Origin: Pseudomonadota bacterium | GTDB lineage: Bacteria > Pseudomonadota > Gammaproteobacteria > Steroidobacterales > Steroidobacteraceae | Direction of reading: 5' to 3' | Assembly (NCBI GenBank): GCA_021850555.1 | Contig: JAJZLX010000582.1 | Coordinates: forward strand, 1-5,333 | Length of the DNA stretch: 5,333 nucleotides | The notes under the pieces: model-generated | Told to the model about the DNA's origin: nothing | The model's input: the letters and a program-made list of their open reading frames with translations, nothing else | Databases searched by the model: none | Shown here: one piece after another, positions 1-5,333 of the stretch | Position numbering within the stretch: position 1 is the first letter of the stretch | Layout of the letters: each line of letters starts with the position of its first letter | Made by a program: the position numbers and the translations under genes

Positions 1-58
1 CTCGCGTCGCCGGCCGAGCTGAATGGCTACATGACGTGCATATTGGACACCCAGACGT

Positions 59-943
59 TCACGCCGCCGCTCTGAGGTCGCAGGCGTGCTCGACGCGGGC
101 CAGGAAAGCCGTCAGCGCACTCGTGGCGAAGGCATCGCACCGGCGTACGAATACCGTGTCCACGATGGCCTCCCCTTCCGGCGGCGCCAGAAGAGACAGG
201 TTCGCCACCGCGCTGGCTCGCTCCGCCAGGGCACGGGGCAACATCGTGATGCCAAGGCCGGCACCGACGCACGCAAAGATCGCCTCCAGCGTGCCAAATT
301 CCAGCACCCGAGGTGCCGCAACGCCGAGCCGCGCCAAGAGCGCCTCCAACCGCTGGCGATAGGAGCACCCTGCCCGCAGGACCAGAACCCTGACATCGCC
401 GCCAGCGATGAGCCTCTCGATGGATTCCACACCGGCTGCGGCCACCAGCGCCAGCTCCTCACGGAACATCAGTCGCCACTCCAGTTCAGGATCCACAACG
501 GGACCGCAAACAAAGGCGCCGTCGACGCTTCCCTCCCGGACCGCCTCGATCAGCTCGCACGTCGTGCCGGTCCTCAGCGTCAGATCAACCTCGGGGCAGG
601 CGCAGGCGTAACCCGCCAGCAGCGACGCCAAGCGCAGGGCTGCCGTGGTTTCGAGCGAACCGATGACCAGCCTGCCGCGGGGTACGCCATCGTCGCGTAC
701 AGCCCGCGCGGCATCCTGCAGCAGCCTCGGAATGCGTTGAGCATAGGGCAGCAGCCGTCGCCCTTCGTCGGTGAGCGAGACACCGCTCGCATGGCGCTCG
801 AAAAGACGGCATCCCAGGCTCCCTTCCAGCGCTCGAATGCGCGCCGTGACGTTCGACTGCACGGTATTCAGTTCCGCCGCGGCGCGGCTCATGACGCCGA
901 GTCGCGCCACGGCCTCGAAGATTCGCAAGTCCGCTACGTCCAT
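59..943 (-). CDS. LysR-family transcriptional regulator
   Basis: This 294-residue protein has the usual LysR length (about 300). Residues 1-60 form the N-terminal winged helix-turn-helix; the recognition helix region (about 18-40) reads AAAELNTVQSNVTARIRALE, followed by the typical LFERHASGVSLTDEGRRLL wing. Residues from about 90 onward form the periplasmic-binding-protein-like effector domain, starting GRLVIGSLETTAALRL and ending near the GLGITMLPRAL segment. The protein should act in the cytoplasm as a DNA-binding regulator that responds to a small ligand. Start ATG (complement of 941-943) is chosen because it gives the standard LysR N-terminus; the ribosome site is weak (AAGAA). The gene is transcribed divergently from the MFS transporter gene, the classic arrangement in which LysR controls its neighbour and itself. 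The 'TVQSNVTARIR' helix recalls regulators related to PtrR/YneJ, but the ligand cannot be read from sequence. The family call is secure; the target is inference. Confidence 0.95.
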   Translation of the reverse strand: MDVADLRIFEAVARLGVMSRAAAELNTVQSNVTARIRALEGSLGCRLFERHASGVSLTDEGRRLLPYAQRIPRLLQDAARAVRDDGVPRGRLVIGSLETTAALRLASLLAGYACACPEVDLTLRTGTTCELIEAVREGSVDGAFVCGPVVDPELEWRLMFREELALVAAAGVESIERLIAGGDVRVLVLRAGCSYRQRLEALLARLGVAAPRVLEFGTLEAIFACVGAGLGITMLPRALAERASAVANLSLLAPPEGEAIVDTVFVRRCDAFATSALTAFLARVEHACDLRAAA

Positions 944-1056
944 TGCGAGATTCTTAAATAGTGATGACCTGGATCATAAACCATCATTAGCGGAAATGGA
1001 CCCGCCACCTCATCATGCCTCGGCTGCCTCGTCCTGAACCGAAACGGAGCCGAACC
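944..1056. promoter_or_regulatory. Divergent promoter region with candidate LysR operator
   Basis: The spacer between the regulator and the transporter is AT-richer than its surroundings and contains overlapping inverted repeats. TGATG (962-966) pairs with CATCA (982-986) across 15 bases. Nested inside are TGAT-N7-ATCA (962-976) and ATGA-N6-TCAT (964-977). LysR proteins normally bind imperfect dyads between divergent genes, so this is the most likely operator. The spacing does not give a strict T-N11-A box. No convincing -35/-10 pair is visible on either strand; CATAAA (975-980) is a possible weak -10 for the transporter. Operator role is inferred from position and symmetry only. Confidence 0.5.
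1046..1049 (+). promoter_or_regulatory. Ribosome binding site deciding the MFS start
   Basis: GGAG lies seven bases before the in-frame GTG at 1057, ideal spacing. The upstream in-frame ATG at 1015 has no comparable site and would add a 14-residue arginine- and proline-rich leader not expected in this transporter family. GTG 1057 is therefore the preferred start. ATG 1099, just before the first membrane helix, is a weaker alternative. Confidence 0.65.
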
Positions 1057-2211
1057 GTGAGCGATACATGCGCCGTTACCGCGCACACTGCGAGCCCGAT
1101 GCGTTTCGTGATCGGAGGGTTCATCGCGCTGGCTGTCGCGATCGGCATCGGTCGCTTCGTCTACACCCCCATCTTGCCGCCCATGATCGCCACACTGCGG
1201 TTGTGGCGATTCGCTGCGGGGCTGATCGCCTCGGCGAATCTCGCCGGTTACCTGGTGGGGACCATCCTGATCAGTGGCCCTCGGTTGTCGACCCGAAATT
1301 GGGTTCTTGGCGGCCTGCTCGTCAGCGCCGTCACGACCGGCGCGATGGGCCTGGCGCGCACCCTGGCAACGTTCCTGATTCTGCGCGCGGCCGGTGGAGT
1401 GGCGAGCGCCATCGTTCTGGTGCTGACCTGTGCGGCCGTTCTCGAGACGCTCGCTACGCTCGACCGCCCCGAGCTGGCAGCGATCCTGTTCGCCGGGGTC
1501 GGTGCCGGCATCGTCGGCTCAGCCCTGCTGGTGTCCGCCCTGCGCGCCACGGGGCTCGACTGGTCCGCGCTCTGGATTGGCAGTGGCGTGCTGTCGCTGC
1601 TCGGCGTATTGGCCTGCTGGCCTCTGATCCCCGCAGACACACGGACGCCTTCCCCAGCAAAGACGATGCGTGCTGTGCCACTTGGCCGCCCATTCACGCG
1701 GCTGACCGTTGCCTATGGTCTCTTCGGCTTTGGGTACATCATTACCGCCACGTTCCTAGTCGCCATCGTGCGCTCGCATCCGAGCACGCGAGCGATCGAG
1801 CCGATCGTATGGATCGTCTTCGGGGGCACGGCCGTGCCCTCTGTCGCCCTCTGGGGCGCAGTGGGACGACGCGTCGGGATCCCGCGCGCATTTGCGCTCG
1901 CGGCACTGACCGAAGCACTCGGAGTACTGGCCACCGTCTCCTGGCGAAGCGTCCTCGGAATCTCCGTCGGTAGCGCGCTCATCGGCGGGACGTTCATGGG
2001 ACTGACTGCGCTCGGGCTGATGCGCGGCCGGGAGCTCACCGCGGCAAATCCGCAACGCGGAGTCGCCCTGTTGACCAGTGCATTCGGATTGGGTCAGATC
2101 GTGGGCCCCGGCTTCGCCGGGGCGCTGTCCGATCGGCTGGGGAGCTTCACCGTTCCCTCGGTGATCGCCACTGCAGCGCTCATCACCTCAGCTGCGCTGG
2201 CTGCGGGATGA
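1057..2211 (+). CDS. MFS transporter, YbfB/YjiJ type
   Basis: This 384-residue integral inner-membrane protein has around 12 hydrophobic segments. The first helix (about residues 17-40) ends in [14 protein letters not shown], the signature of the YbfB/YjiJ-type major facilitator family. Near the C-terminus, [19 protein letters not shown] (about 344-362) is the conserved loop motif of the same family, followed by a final helix. A hydrophilic loop ([20 protein letters not shown]) divides the two six-helix halves. The length of about 390 matches the family. The substrate is not known for this family in general; export of a small organic compound is the usual assumption. The GTG start at 1057 is chosen for its GGAG site. 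The gene diverges from the LysR regulator and its stop overlaps an upstream ATG of the next gene (ATGA at 2208-2211), so it is probably co-transcribed with it. Family assignment is strong; substrate and direction of transport are inference. Confidence 0.9.
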   Translation: MSDTCAVTAHTASPMRFVIGGFIALAVAIGIGRFVYTPILPPMIATLRLWRFAAGLIASANLAGYLVGTILISGPRLSTRNWVLGGLLVSAVTTGAMGLARTLATFLILRAAGGVASAIVLVLTCAAVLETLATLDRPELAAILFAGVGAGIVGSALLVSALRATGLDWSALWIGSGVLSLLGVLACWPLIPADTRTPSPAKTMRAVPLGRPFTRLTVAYGLFGFGYIITATFLVAIVRSHPSTRAIEPIVWIVFGGTAVPSVALWGAVGRRVGIPRAFALAALTEALGVLATVSWRSVLGISVGSALIGGTFMGLTALGLMRGRELTAANPQRGVALLTSAFGLGQIVGPGFAGALSDRLGSFTVPSVIATAALITSAALAAG

Positions 2212-2214
2212 CAC

Positions 2215-2220
2215 GGGGGA
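2215..2220 (+). promoter_or_regulatory. Ribosome binding site deciding the monooxygenase start
   Basis: GGGGGA ends five bases before ATG 2226. The alternative in-frame ATG at 2208 overlaps the transporter stop codon and has only a weak GCGGG upstream. ATG 2226 is preferred, although translational coupling from 2208 remains possible. Confidence 0.6.
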
Positions 2221-2225
2221 ATACC

Positions 2226-3296
2226 ATGACTCGAAGCGCCCGCGAGCGAGCCCGGGATTTCTGCGGAAGGTTCGGCCTGACCGTACCGATCCTGCAGGCG
2301 CCCATGGCAGGGGCATGCCCGGTTTCTCTCGCGGTCGCCGTGGCCGATGCGGGAGGCATGGGCGGTATGGGTGCGCTGCTGACGCAACCGGCCGGCATCG
2401 CCGCCTGGGCCGCCGGATTCCGTGCGGCAAGCAACGGGCCCTTCCAAATCAATCTCTGGATTCCGGATCCCCCGCCTCGACGGGATCCCGTGGCCGAGGC
2501 GCGACTGCGAGACTTTCTCGGCGAATGGGGGCCGGTCGTTCCGCCTGAGGCGGGCGATGCCACGCCGCCTGATTTCGCGGCGCAGTGCGCGGCGCTACTC
2601 GAGGCAAAGCCCTTGGCTGCGTCGTCGATCATGGGACTATTTCCAGCGGAATTCGTCGGCGAACTCAAAGCTCGCCGAATTGCCTGGTTCGCCTGCGCGA
2701 CAACGCTCCCTGAAGCGCTGGCGGCGGAAGCAGCCGGCGCAGACGCGATCGTCGCACAGGGGTTCGAAGCCGGCGGCCACCGCGGCAGCTTCGATGCGAG
2801 CGAAGCGGAGCAAGGGGGCATCGGTCTCTTCGCGCTGCTGCCGAGGCTCGCGGATCATCTGTCGATCCCGATTATCGCAACCGGCGGGATAGCCGACGGC
2901 CGCGGCCTTACGGCCGCCCTGCTCCTTGGCGCGAGCGCCGTGCAGATTGGAACTGGCTTTCTGCGCTGCCCGGAGGCGCAAACGAACACGGCGTGGGCCA
3001 ATGCGCTGGTCAGTCTCGAACCGGAAGGCACGACACTCACCCGCGCGTTCTCCGGGAGAGCGGGGCGAGCGATTCGCACGGACTACGTGCGCGCAGCGGC
3101 AGATCCAGGGACACCATCGCCCGCCCAGTATCCGGTCCAACGCGGACTCACCGCTCCCATGCGCGCCGCAGCGGCGGCCTCGCAGGATATTCAGCGGATG
3201 CAAGCCTGGGCCGGTCAATCCGCAGGGCTCGCGCGGGCGGAGCCGGCCGGCGACACGGTGCGTCGCATCTGGGCAGAGGCGCTATCATTGTTTTGA
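2226..3296 (+). CDS. Nitronate monooxygenase family flavoprotein (NMO/2-nitropropane dioxygenase)
   Basis: This 356-residue cytoplasmic TIM-barrel protein should bind FMN. Family motifs occur in order: PILQAPMAG (about 21-29), the GGMGGMGAL loop (43-51), [10 protein letters not shown] (178-187) with His185 at the position of the catalytic base in class I nitronate monooxygenases, [13 protein letters not shown] (215-227) and [17 protein letters not shown] (from 235), which form the phosphate-binding region. The C-terminal [15 protein letters not shown] stretch is also typical. Length matches the family (about 320-370). Known members oxidise alkyl nitronates with oxygen, protecting against nitro toxins such as propionate 3-nitronate; related members are enoyl-ACP or quinone reductases, so the exact substrate is open. 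The gene follows the MFS gene with a 14-base gap from its stop codon, implying one operon under the divergent LysR regulator. Detoxification or catabolism of a nitro compound is an inference. Confidence 0.92.
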   Translation: MTRSARERARDFCGRFGLTVPILQAPMAGACPVSLAVAVADAGGMGGMGALLTQPAGIAAWAAGFRAASNGPFQINLWIPDPPPRRDPVAEARLRDFLGEWGPVVPPEAGDATPPDFAAQCAALLEAKPLAASSIMGLFPAEFVGELKARRIAWFACATTLPEALAAEAAGADAIVAQGFEAGGHRGSFDASEAEQGGIGLFALLPRLADHLSIPIIATGGIADGRGLTAALLLGASAVQIGTGFLRCPEAQTNTAWANALVSLEPEGTTLTRAFSGRAGRAIRTDYVRAAADPGTPSPAQYPVQRGLTAPMRAAAAASQDIQRMQAWAGQSAGLARAEPAGDTVRRIWAEALSLF

Positions 3297-3461
3297 CATT
3301 CTTGAGCGCCGCAAGACAGCTCGCGCAGGCGCGTCGAGTTCGTCGACCGCCGGCTAACGAAAGTCGGAGACACGCGAGGTGGCAACGCTCGCAGGCACAA
3401 AGCCGACGCGTCCGAGGCTTGCCGAGTGCCCCCCAATCTACTCAAGGCAGGAAATGTTCTA
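3297..3461 (+). other. Intergenic gap upstream of the SDR gene
   Basis: This 165-base gap is long for an operon, so the SDR gene may have its own promoter, but no convincing one is visible. TTGACA at 3293-3298 matches a -35 box perfectly yet has no -10 at the right distance. AGGA (3449-3452), nine bases before ATG 3462, is the probable SDR ribosome site. No small gene is supported here. Confidence 0.5.
3328..3351 (+). terminator. Stem-loop after the monooxygenase gene, possible terminator or attenuator
   Basis: GGCG-c-GTCGA, loop GTTCG, TCGAC-CGCC can form nine base pairs with a single bulged C, 32 bases past the monooxygenase stop. No run of T follows, so it is not a classical intrinsic terminator. 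It may be a weak terminator, an mRNA 3'-end stabiliser, or chance in GC-rich DNA. Confidence 0.3.
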
Positions 3462-3864
3462 ATGCCCAACCCTCCGAAAGGCGGAACAGCGGAAAAGGAA
3501 TTGGAGTGCGCGGATACGAGTGACCGCAGCGCCGCACGGGTCGCGATCGTCACCGGCGCGGGACGCGGTCTCGGCCGGGCAATGGCGCTCGGCCTGACGC
3601 GCTCTGGTATCCGGGTGGTGGCGACGGCCGCACGCGAGCGCGCCGAGATCGAGGCGCTCACGGCTGAGGCGGGCGAACGCATGGTCCTGCCCGTCCTCGC
3701 CGATGTCACCCGCGAAGCCGATGCGGAACGCGTGGTGGCAGCCGCTCTGGAGCGATTCGGCCGCGTGGATATCTTGGTGAATAACGCCGGCCGCGGTATG
3801 AAATACGTCCGCGAAACCTTCATGACCGAGCCGACCCGATTCTTGGAGGTCGAGCCTGACACCT

Positions 3865-3873
3865 GGCGGATGG
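3865..3873 (+). repeat. Left target-site duplication, GGCGGATGG
   Basis: This nine-base sequence within SDR codons 135-138 recurs exactly at the other edge of the insert. It is the expected footprint of transposition. Because the outer G could instead belong to the element end, the true duplication is eight bases (GCGGATGG) or nine. Confidence 0.85.
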
Positions 3874-4278
3874 CTGCGCCGCTCGGCAAAAAGAGCCCGG
3901 GTCTGCTTGGATAGATGAGTCCGGCCGAGTTACAGGATCTGGCGCATGATTCCGAGCCCCGCTGCCGTCCGGGACCGTATACACATCCACCTGATCGACA
4001 CCGGCCGTGCATGCCGAGCTGGTTGTCGGGACGCTCCTAGAGCGATAACGGAAGCGGGAACAGCCGACCGGCCGAGATGAGTTTGGCTCGGCAGCGGCTT
4101 CGGAAATCGGGGTTCTCAGCATCCCATCCCGCTGTCACAGCCGCACTCCGATCGGCCTGGCGACCGAGGTTCCACTGCGACGTCCACTTTGCGTCTCCCT
4201 AACTCCCTACGGGTCACTACGAAACACTTCAATCAGTTGCCAACACATCCTCATGTCGTAGCTTCCTTCGTTCAGCAT

Positions 4279-4292
4279 TTCGCGCGCGCGAA
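4279..4292. repeat. 14-bp perfect palindrome inside the element
   Basis: TTCGCGCGCGCGAA is its own reverse complement. It is bracketed by CGTTC (4269-4273) and GAACG (4290-4294), which overlap its right arm. An alternating CG tract can arise by chance in GC-rich DNA; no role is claimed. Confidence 0.4.
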
Positions 4293-4433
4293 CGGCACCC
4301 GTCCGATCGTGTCCGTGTCTGGGGAGACGCCCCCTGTTTCCCTGTGTTGCACGAGCCGCCGGTGCAGAACGCCGTGTTGTCTGCACACGTCGAGTCTCCT
4401 CGCACGACGCGCCGTAAGTCAAGAGGGACCCTG

Positions 4434-4450
4434 CCGTCGTTTATCGACGG
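4434..4450. repeat. Small inverted repeat inside the element
   Basis: CCGTCG, loop TTTAT, CGACGG makes a perfect six-base-pair hairpin. It sits about 110 bases inside the right end. It is short and followed by no T-run, so no terminator function is assigned. Confidence 0.3.
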
Positions 4451-4514
4451 TCAACCGTAGCCCAGTCTCACGGCGAAGCCGGGAGAAGCTCCGGCCATGG
4501 GACCTGGCCAAGCC

Positions 4515-4554
4515 GGTTACTTTTGGCGAGCAAGGTAGGGTCACTTTTGGAAAG
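4515..4554 (+). repeat. Two 16-bp direct repeats at the right end of the element
   Basis: GGTTACTTTTGGCGAG (4515-4530) and GGTCACTTTTGGAAAG (4539-4554) match at 13 of 16 positions and share the core ACTTTTGG. Their starts are exactly 24 bases apart, about two helical turns. Repeated transposase-binding sites of this type inside the ends are a known feature of IS21-family elements, so these are likely binding sites for the transposase that moved the element. Confidence 0.65.
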
Positions 4555-4561
4555 CGCCTCA

Positions 4562-4570
4562 GGCGGATGG
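4562..4570 (+). repeat. Right target-site duplication, GGCGGATGG
   Basis: This is the second copy of the nine-base repeat; the SDR reading frame resumes here with codons CGG ATG GTG (Arg136, Met137, Val138 of the restored protein). The base after the repeat is T, whereas the base after the left copy is C, so the identity ends at nine bases. Confidence 0.85.
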
Positions 4571-5038
4571 TGATCGACACCAACGTCAACGGTCCGTTCC
4601 TGATGGCTCGTGCCGCGACGCCGCACATGGTGCGCGCGGGGTGGGGTCGCATCGTGAATATCTCGATGAACCGTTCGACCCTGCGCCGCGCTGGCTTCTC
4701 GCCGTATGGCCCATCGAAGGCGGCCCTGGAGGCCGAAACCGCCATCTGGGCGCAGGACCTCGCCGGCACCGGGGGCACAGTCAACGCCCTGCTGCCGGGC
4801 GGCGCCACCCTCACCGGCATGATTCCCAACACCTTTCCGGTAGACGCCCGGAGCACTCTCCTCGACCCCCGAGTCATGGTGCCACCGCTTCTCTGGCTGG
4901 TGGCCGAGGAGACGAACGCCATCACCGGTTGCCGTGTGACCGCCAATCGATGGGAGGATGCCAATCCGCTCGGGGCAACAGAAAGCGGCGGTTGGGGCAG
5001 TGAGCCGGCCCCTCAGCCGGCCTCCTGAGCGGCGCCGG

Positions 5039-5057
5039 GTCTCGATACGATCGAGAC
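5039..5057. terminator. Hairpin just after the SDR stop
   Basis: GTCTCGAT, loop ACG, ATCGAGAC is a perfect eight-base-pair stem, 11 bases after the SDR stop codon. It lies between convergent genes, where a terminator is expected, but no T-run follows. It may end or stabilise the SDR transcript. Confidence 0.4.
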
Positions 5058-5106
5058 GCGGATTCGACCGAGAGAAACTCCTTCTCGCCGCTCACAGGAA
5101 TCCGCG
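5057..5106. repeat. Long-armed inverted repeat in the SDR-radC intergenic region
   Basis: CGCGGATTC (5057-5065) pairs perfectly with GAATCCGCG (5098-5106). The interior contains a second small stem, GAGAA (5072-5076) with TTCTC (5082-5086). Together with the hairpins on both sides, this gives a continuous run of folded structure. The role is unknown. Confidence 0.4.
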
Positions 5107-5134
5107 ACGGCCCACTGAGACCGCGAGAGCGTCA

Positions 5135-5161
5135 CCCGACTCCGGATGCACCGGAGCCGGG
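5135..5161 (-). terminator. Strong hairpin just downstream of radC
   Basis: CCCG-a-CTCCGG, loop ATGCA, CCGGAG-c-CGGG forms ten pairs with one A/C mismatch, only 12 bases past the radC stop on the minus strand. The position fits the end of the radC transcript. There is no T-run after it on the minus strand, so a factor-independent terminator is uncertain. Confidence 0.45.
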
Positions 5162-5173
5162 CGATACGATCGA

Positions 5174-5333
5174 TCACAGCAATCCGCGCTCGGCAAAGCT
5201 GAGGCAGCCAGCGCCCGCCACGATGAGGTGGTCGAGCACACGAATGTCGACGAGCCGCAGCGCGTCCTTCAATCTCCGGGTGATCAGCTCGTCCGCCGGG
5301 CTCGGCTCCGCGACGCCGCTCGGATGATTGTGC
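5174..5333 (-). CDS. radC: RadC-family JAB/MPN domain protein, C-terminal fragment
   Basis: Only the last 52 residues are inside the window; the start lies beyond the right edge. The fragment begins at HNHPSG and continues with EPSPADE, which together carry the JAMM metal-binding signature of the RadC/MPN+ domain (H-x-H, then S and D). It ends in [21 protein letters not shown], the normal RadC C-terminus, followed by TGA at 5174-5176. RadC proteins are near-universal in proteobacteria and were once linked to recombinational repair; that role has been questioned and the biochemical function is unsettled. It converges on the SDR gene and is probably a chromosomal anchor gene rather than part of the transporter cluster. 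Chromosomal radC and accessory radC-like genes on mobile elements cannot be separated from this fragment alone. Confidence 0.93.
   Translation of the reverse strand, partial: HNHPSGVAEPSPADELITRRLKDALRLVDIRVLDHLIVAGAGCLSFAERGLL

Larger units (their letters stand above)
3874..4561. mobile_element. Short insertion element without transposase, IS21-like right end
   Basis: About 688 bases interrupt the SDR gene between exact direct repeats. The ends are imperfect inverted repeats: reading inward from 3875 and from 4561 on the other strand, 16 of 24 positions match, both starting TG, both with CAAAA at positions 13-17 and CCC at 22-24. TG...CA ends, and repeated ACTTTTGG blocks inside the right end, recall IS21-family (IstA/IstB) elements, whose known duplications are mainly 4 but sometimes 5 or 8 bases. 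A complete IS21-type element is about 2 kb with two genes; here no IstA, IstB or other transposase reading frame is recognisable on either strand, and the stretch looks non-coding with lower GC than its surroundings. It is therefore best read as a non-autonomous (MITE-like) or internally deleted element, mobilised in trans. That it is an insertion is strongly supported; the IS21 assignment is from recall of end patterns and moderate at best. Confidence 0.75.
3462..5028 (+). pseudogene. Short-chain dehydrogenase/reductase (SDR), disrupted by an insertion
   Basis: The gene is in two pieces. The 5' piece (ATG 3462 to codon 137 at 3872) has the Rossmann cofactor motif TGAGRGLG (31-38), the DV pair near 81 and NNAG (107-110). 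The 3' piece (from 4567) supplies NVNGPF with the expected active-site Asn142, then YGPSK with catalytic Tyr183 and Lys187, and the usual NALLPGG loop. Removing 697 bases (insert plus one copy of the flanking repeat) joins ...TWRM to VIDTNVNG... in frame, giving an ordinary 289-residue NAD(P)-dependent SDR with no other frameshift or stop. As it stands, the 5' piece reads 13 foreign residues and stops at 3912-3914 (150 residues), lacking the catalytic site. The expected Ser is at 169, one place further from Tyr than usual, with Met170 at the consensus spot. Start 3462 is preferred over GTG 3426 because of AGGA at 3449-3452. The substrate is unknown. Confidence 0.9.

Noticed and set aside
1..75. 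Plus-strand frame open from the window edge to TGA at 73-75, a possible C-terminus of a convergent gene
   Set aside because: Only 24 residues with no recognisable motif; cannot be distinguished from chance.
86..961. Long plus-strand open frame antisense to the LysR gene (291 codons)
   Set aside because: It is composed of Arg/Gln/Pro-rich sequence with no domain resemblance, and is a by-product of GC-rich codon use opposite a clear LysR protein.
1015..1056. Upstream ATG as the start of the MFS transporter
   Set aside because: No ribosome site and a non-family leader; GTG 1057 has GGAG at ideal spacing.
1068..1973. Open frame of 301 codons overlapping the MFS gene in another phase
   Set aside because: Arg/Asp-rich, no hydrophobic segments or motifs; a shadow of the transporter gene.
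3293..3298. Perfect TTGACA -35 box at the end of the monooxygenase gene
   Set aside because: The sequence 16-18 bases downstream has no -10-like hexamer, so it is not called as a promoter.
3922..4076. Repeated CCGGCCGAG inside the insert (near 3922 and 4068; also near 11)
   Set aside because: A nine-base GC-rich word occurring three times, once outside the element, with no consistent flanking identity; probably chance.
3820..4122. Minus-strand open frame within the left part of the insert, tested as a possible transposase fragment
   Set aside because: It extends into the SDR coding sequence across the junction, and shows no transposase motif.
4419..4964. Minus-strand open frame opposite the SDR 3' half (181 codons)
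   Set aside because: No recognisable domain, and it crosses the insertion junction, so it cannot be an ancestral gene.

Overview
The window is GC-rich chromosomal DNA with strong G/C preference at third codon positions. It looks like a beta- or gammaproteobacterium: the RadC C-terminus on the right edge and the LysR and YbfB-type transporter proteins have that character. The genus cannot be resolved from the sequence alone.

Layout from left to right: (1) a complete LysR-family regulator on the minus strand (59-943). (2) A divergent intergenic stretch of about 110 bases carrying overlapping inverted repeats around TGATG/CATCA, the likely regulator binding site. (3) A plus-strand pair: an MFS transporter of the YbfB/YjiJ type (start best placed at GTG 1057) and a class I nitronate monooxygenase-family flavoprotein (start best placed at ATG 2226). 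The two genes lie 14 bases apart and are probably co-transcribed. (4) A 165-base gap with a stem-loop, then a short-chain dehydrogenase/reductase (SDR) gene on the same strand. (5) A convergent, hairpin-rich intergenic region, then the C-terminal end of radC on the minus strand, running off the right edge.

The most notable structure is in the SDR gene. It is split at codon 137 by about 688 bp of unrelated DNA, flanked by a direct repeat (GGCGGATGG at 3865-3873 and 4562-4570). Removing one repeat plus the insert joins the two halves in frame into a normal-looking 289-residue SDR with no other lesion. The insert has imperfect inverted ends, and its right end carries two copies of a GGTYACTTTTGG motif spaced 24 bp apart, which resembles IS21-family ends. 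I see no transposase in it, so it looks like a short non-autonomous or internally deleted insertion element.

How the genes may work together (inference): the LysR protein probably controls the divergent transporter and flavoenzyme genes, a pairing that would fit export plus oxidative detoxification or catabolism of a small molecule, possibly a nitro compound. The SDR may once have belonged to the same function but is now disrupted. I found no CRISPR array, tRNA, rRNA, riboswitch or recognisable new defence system.
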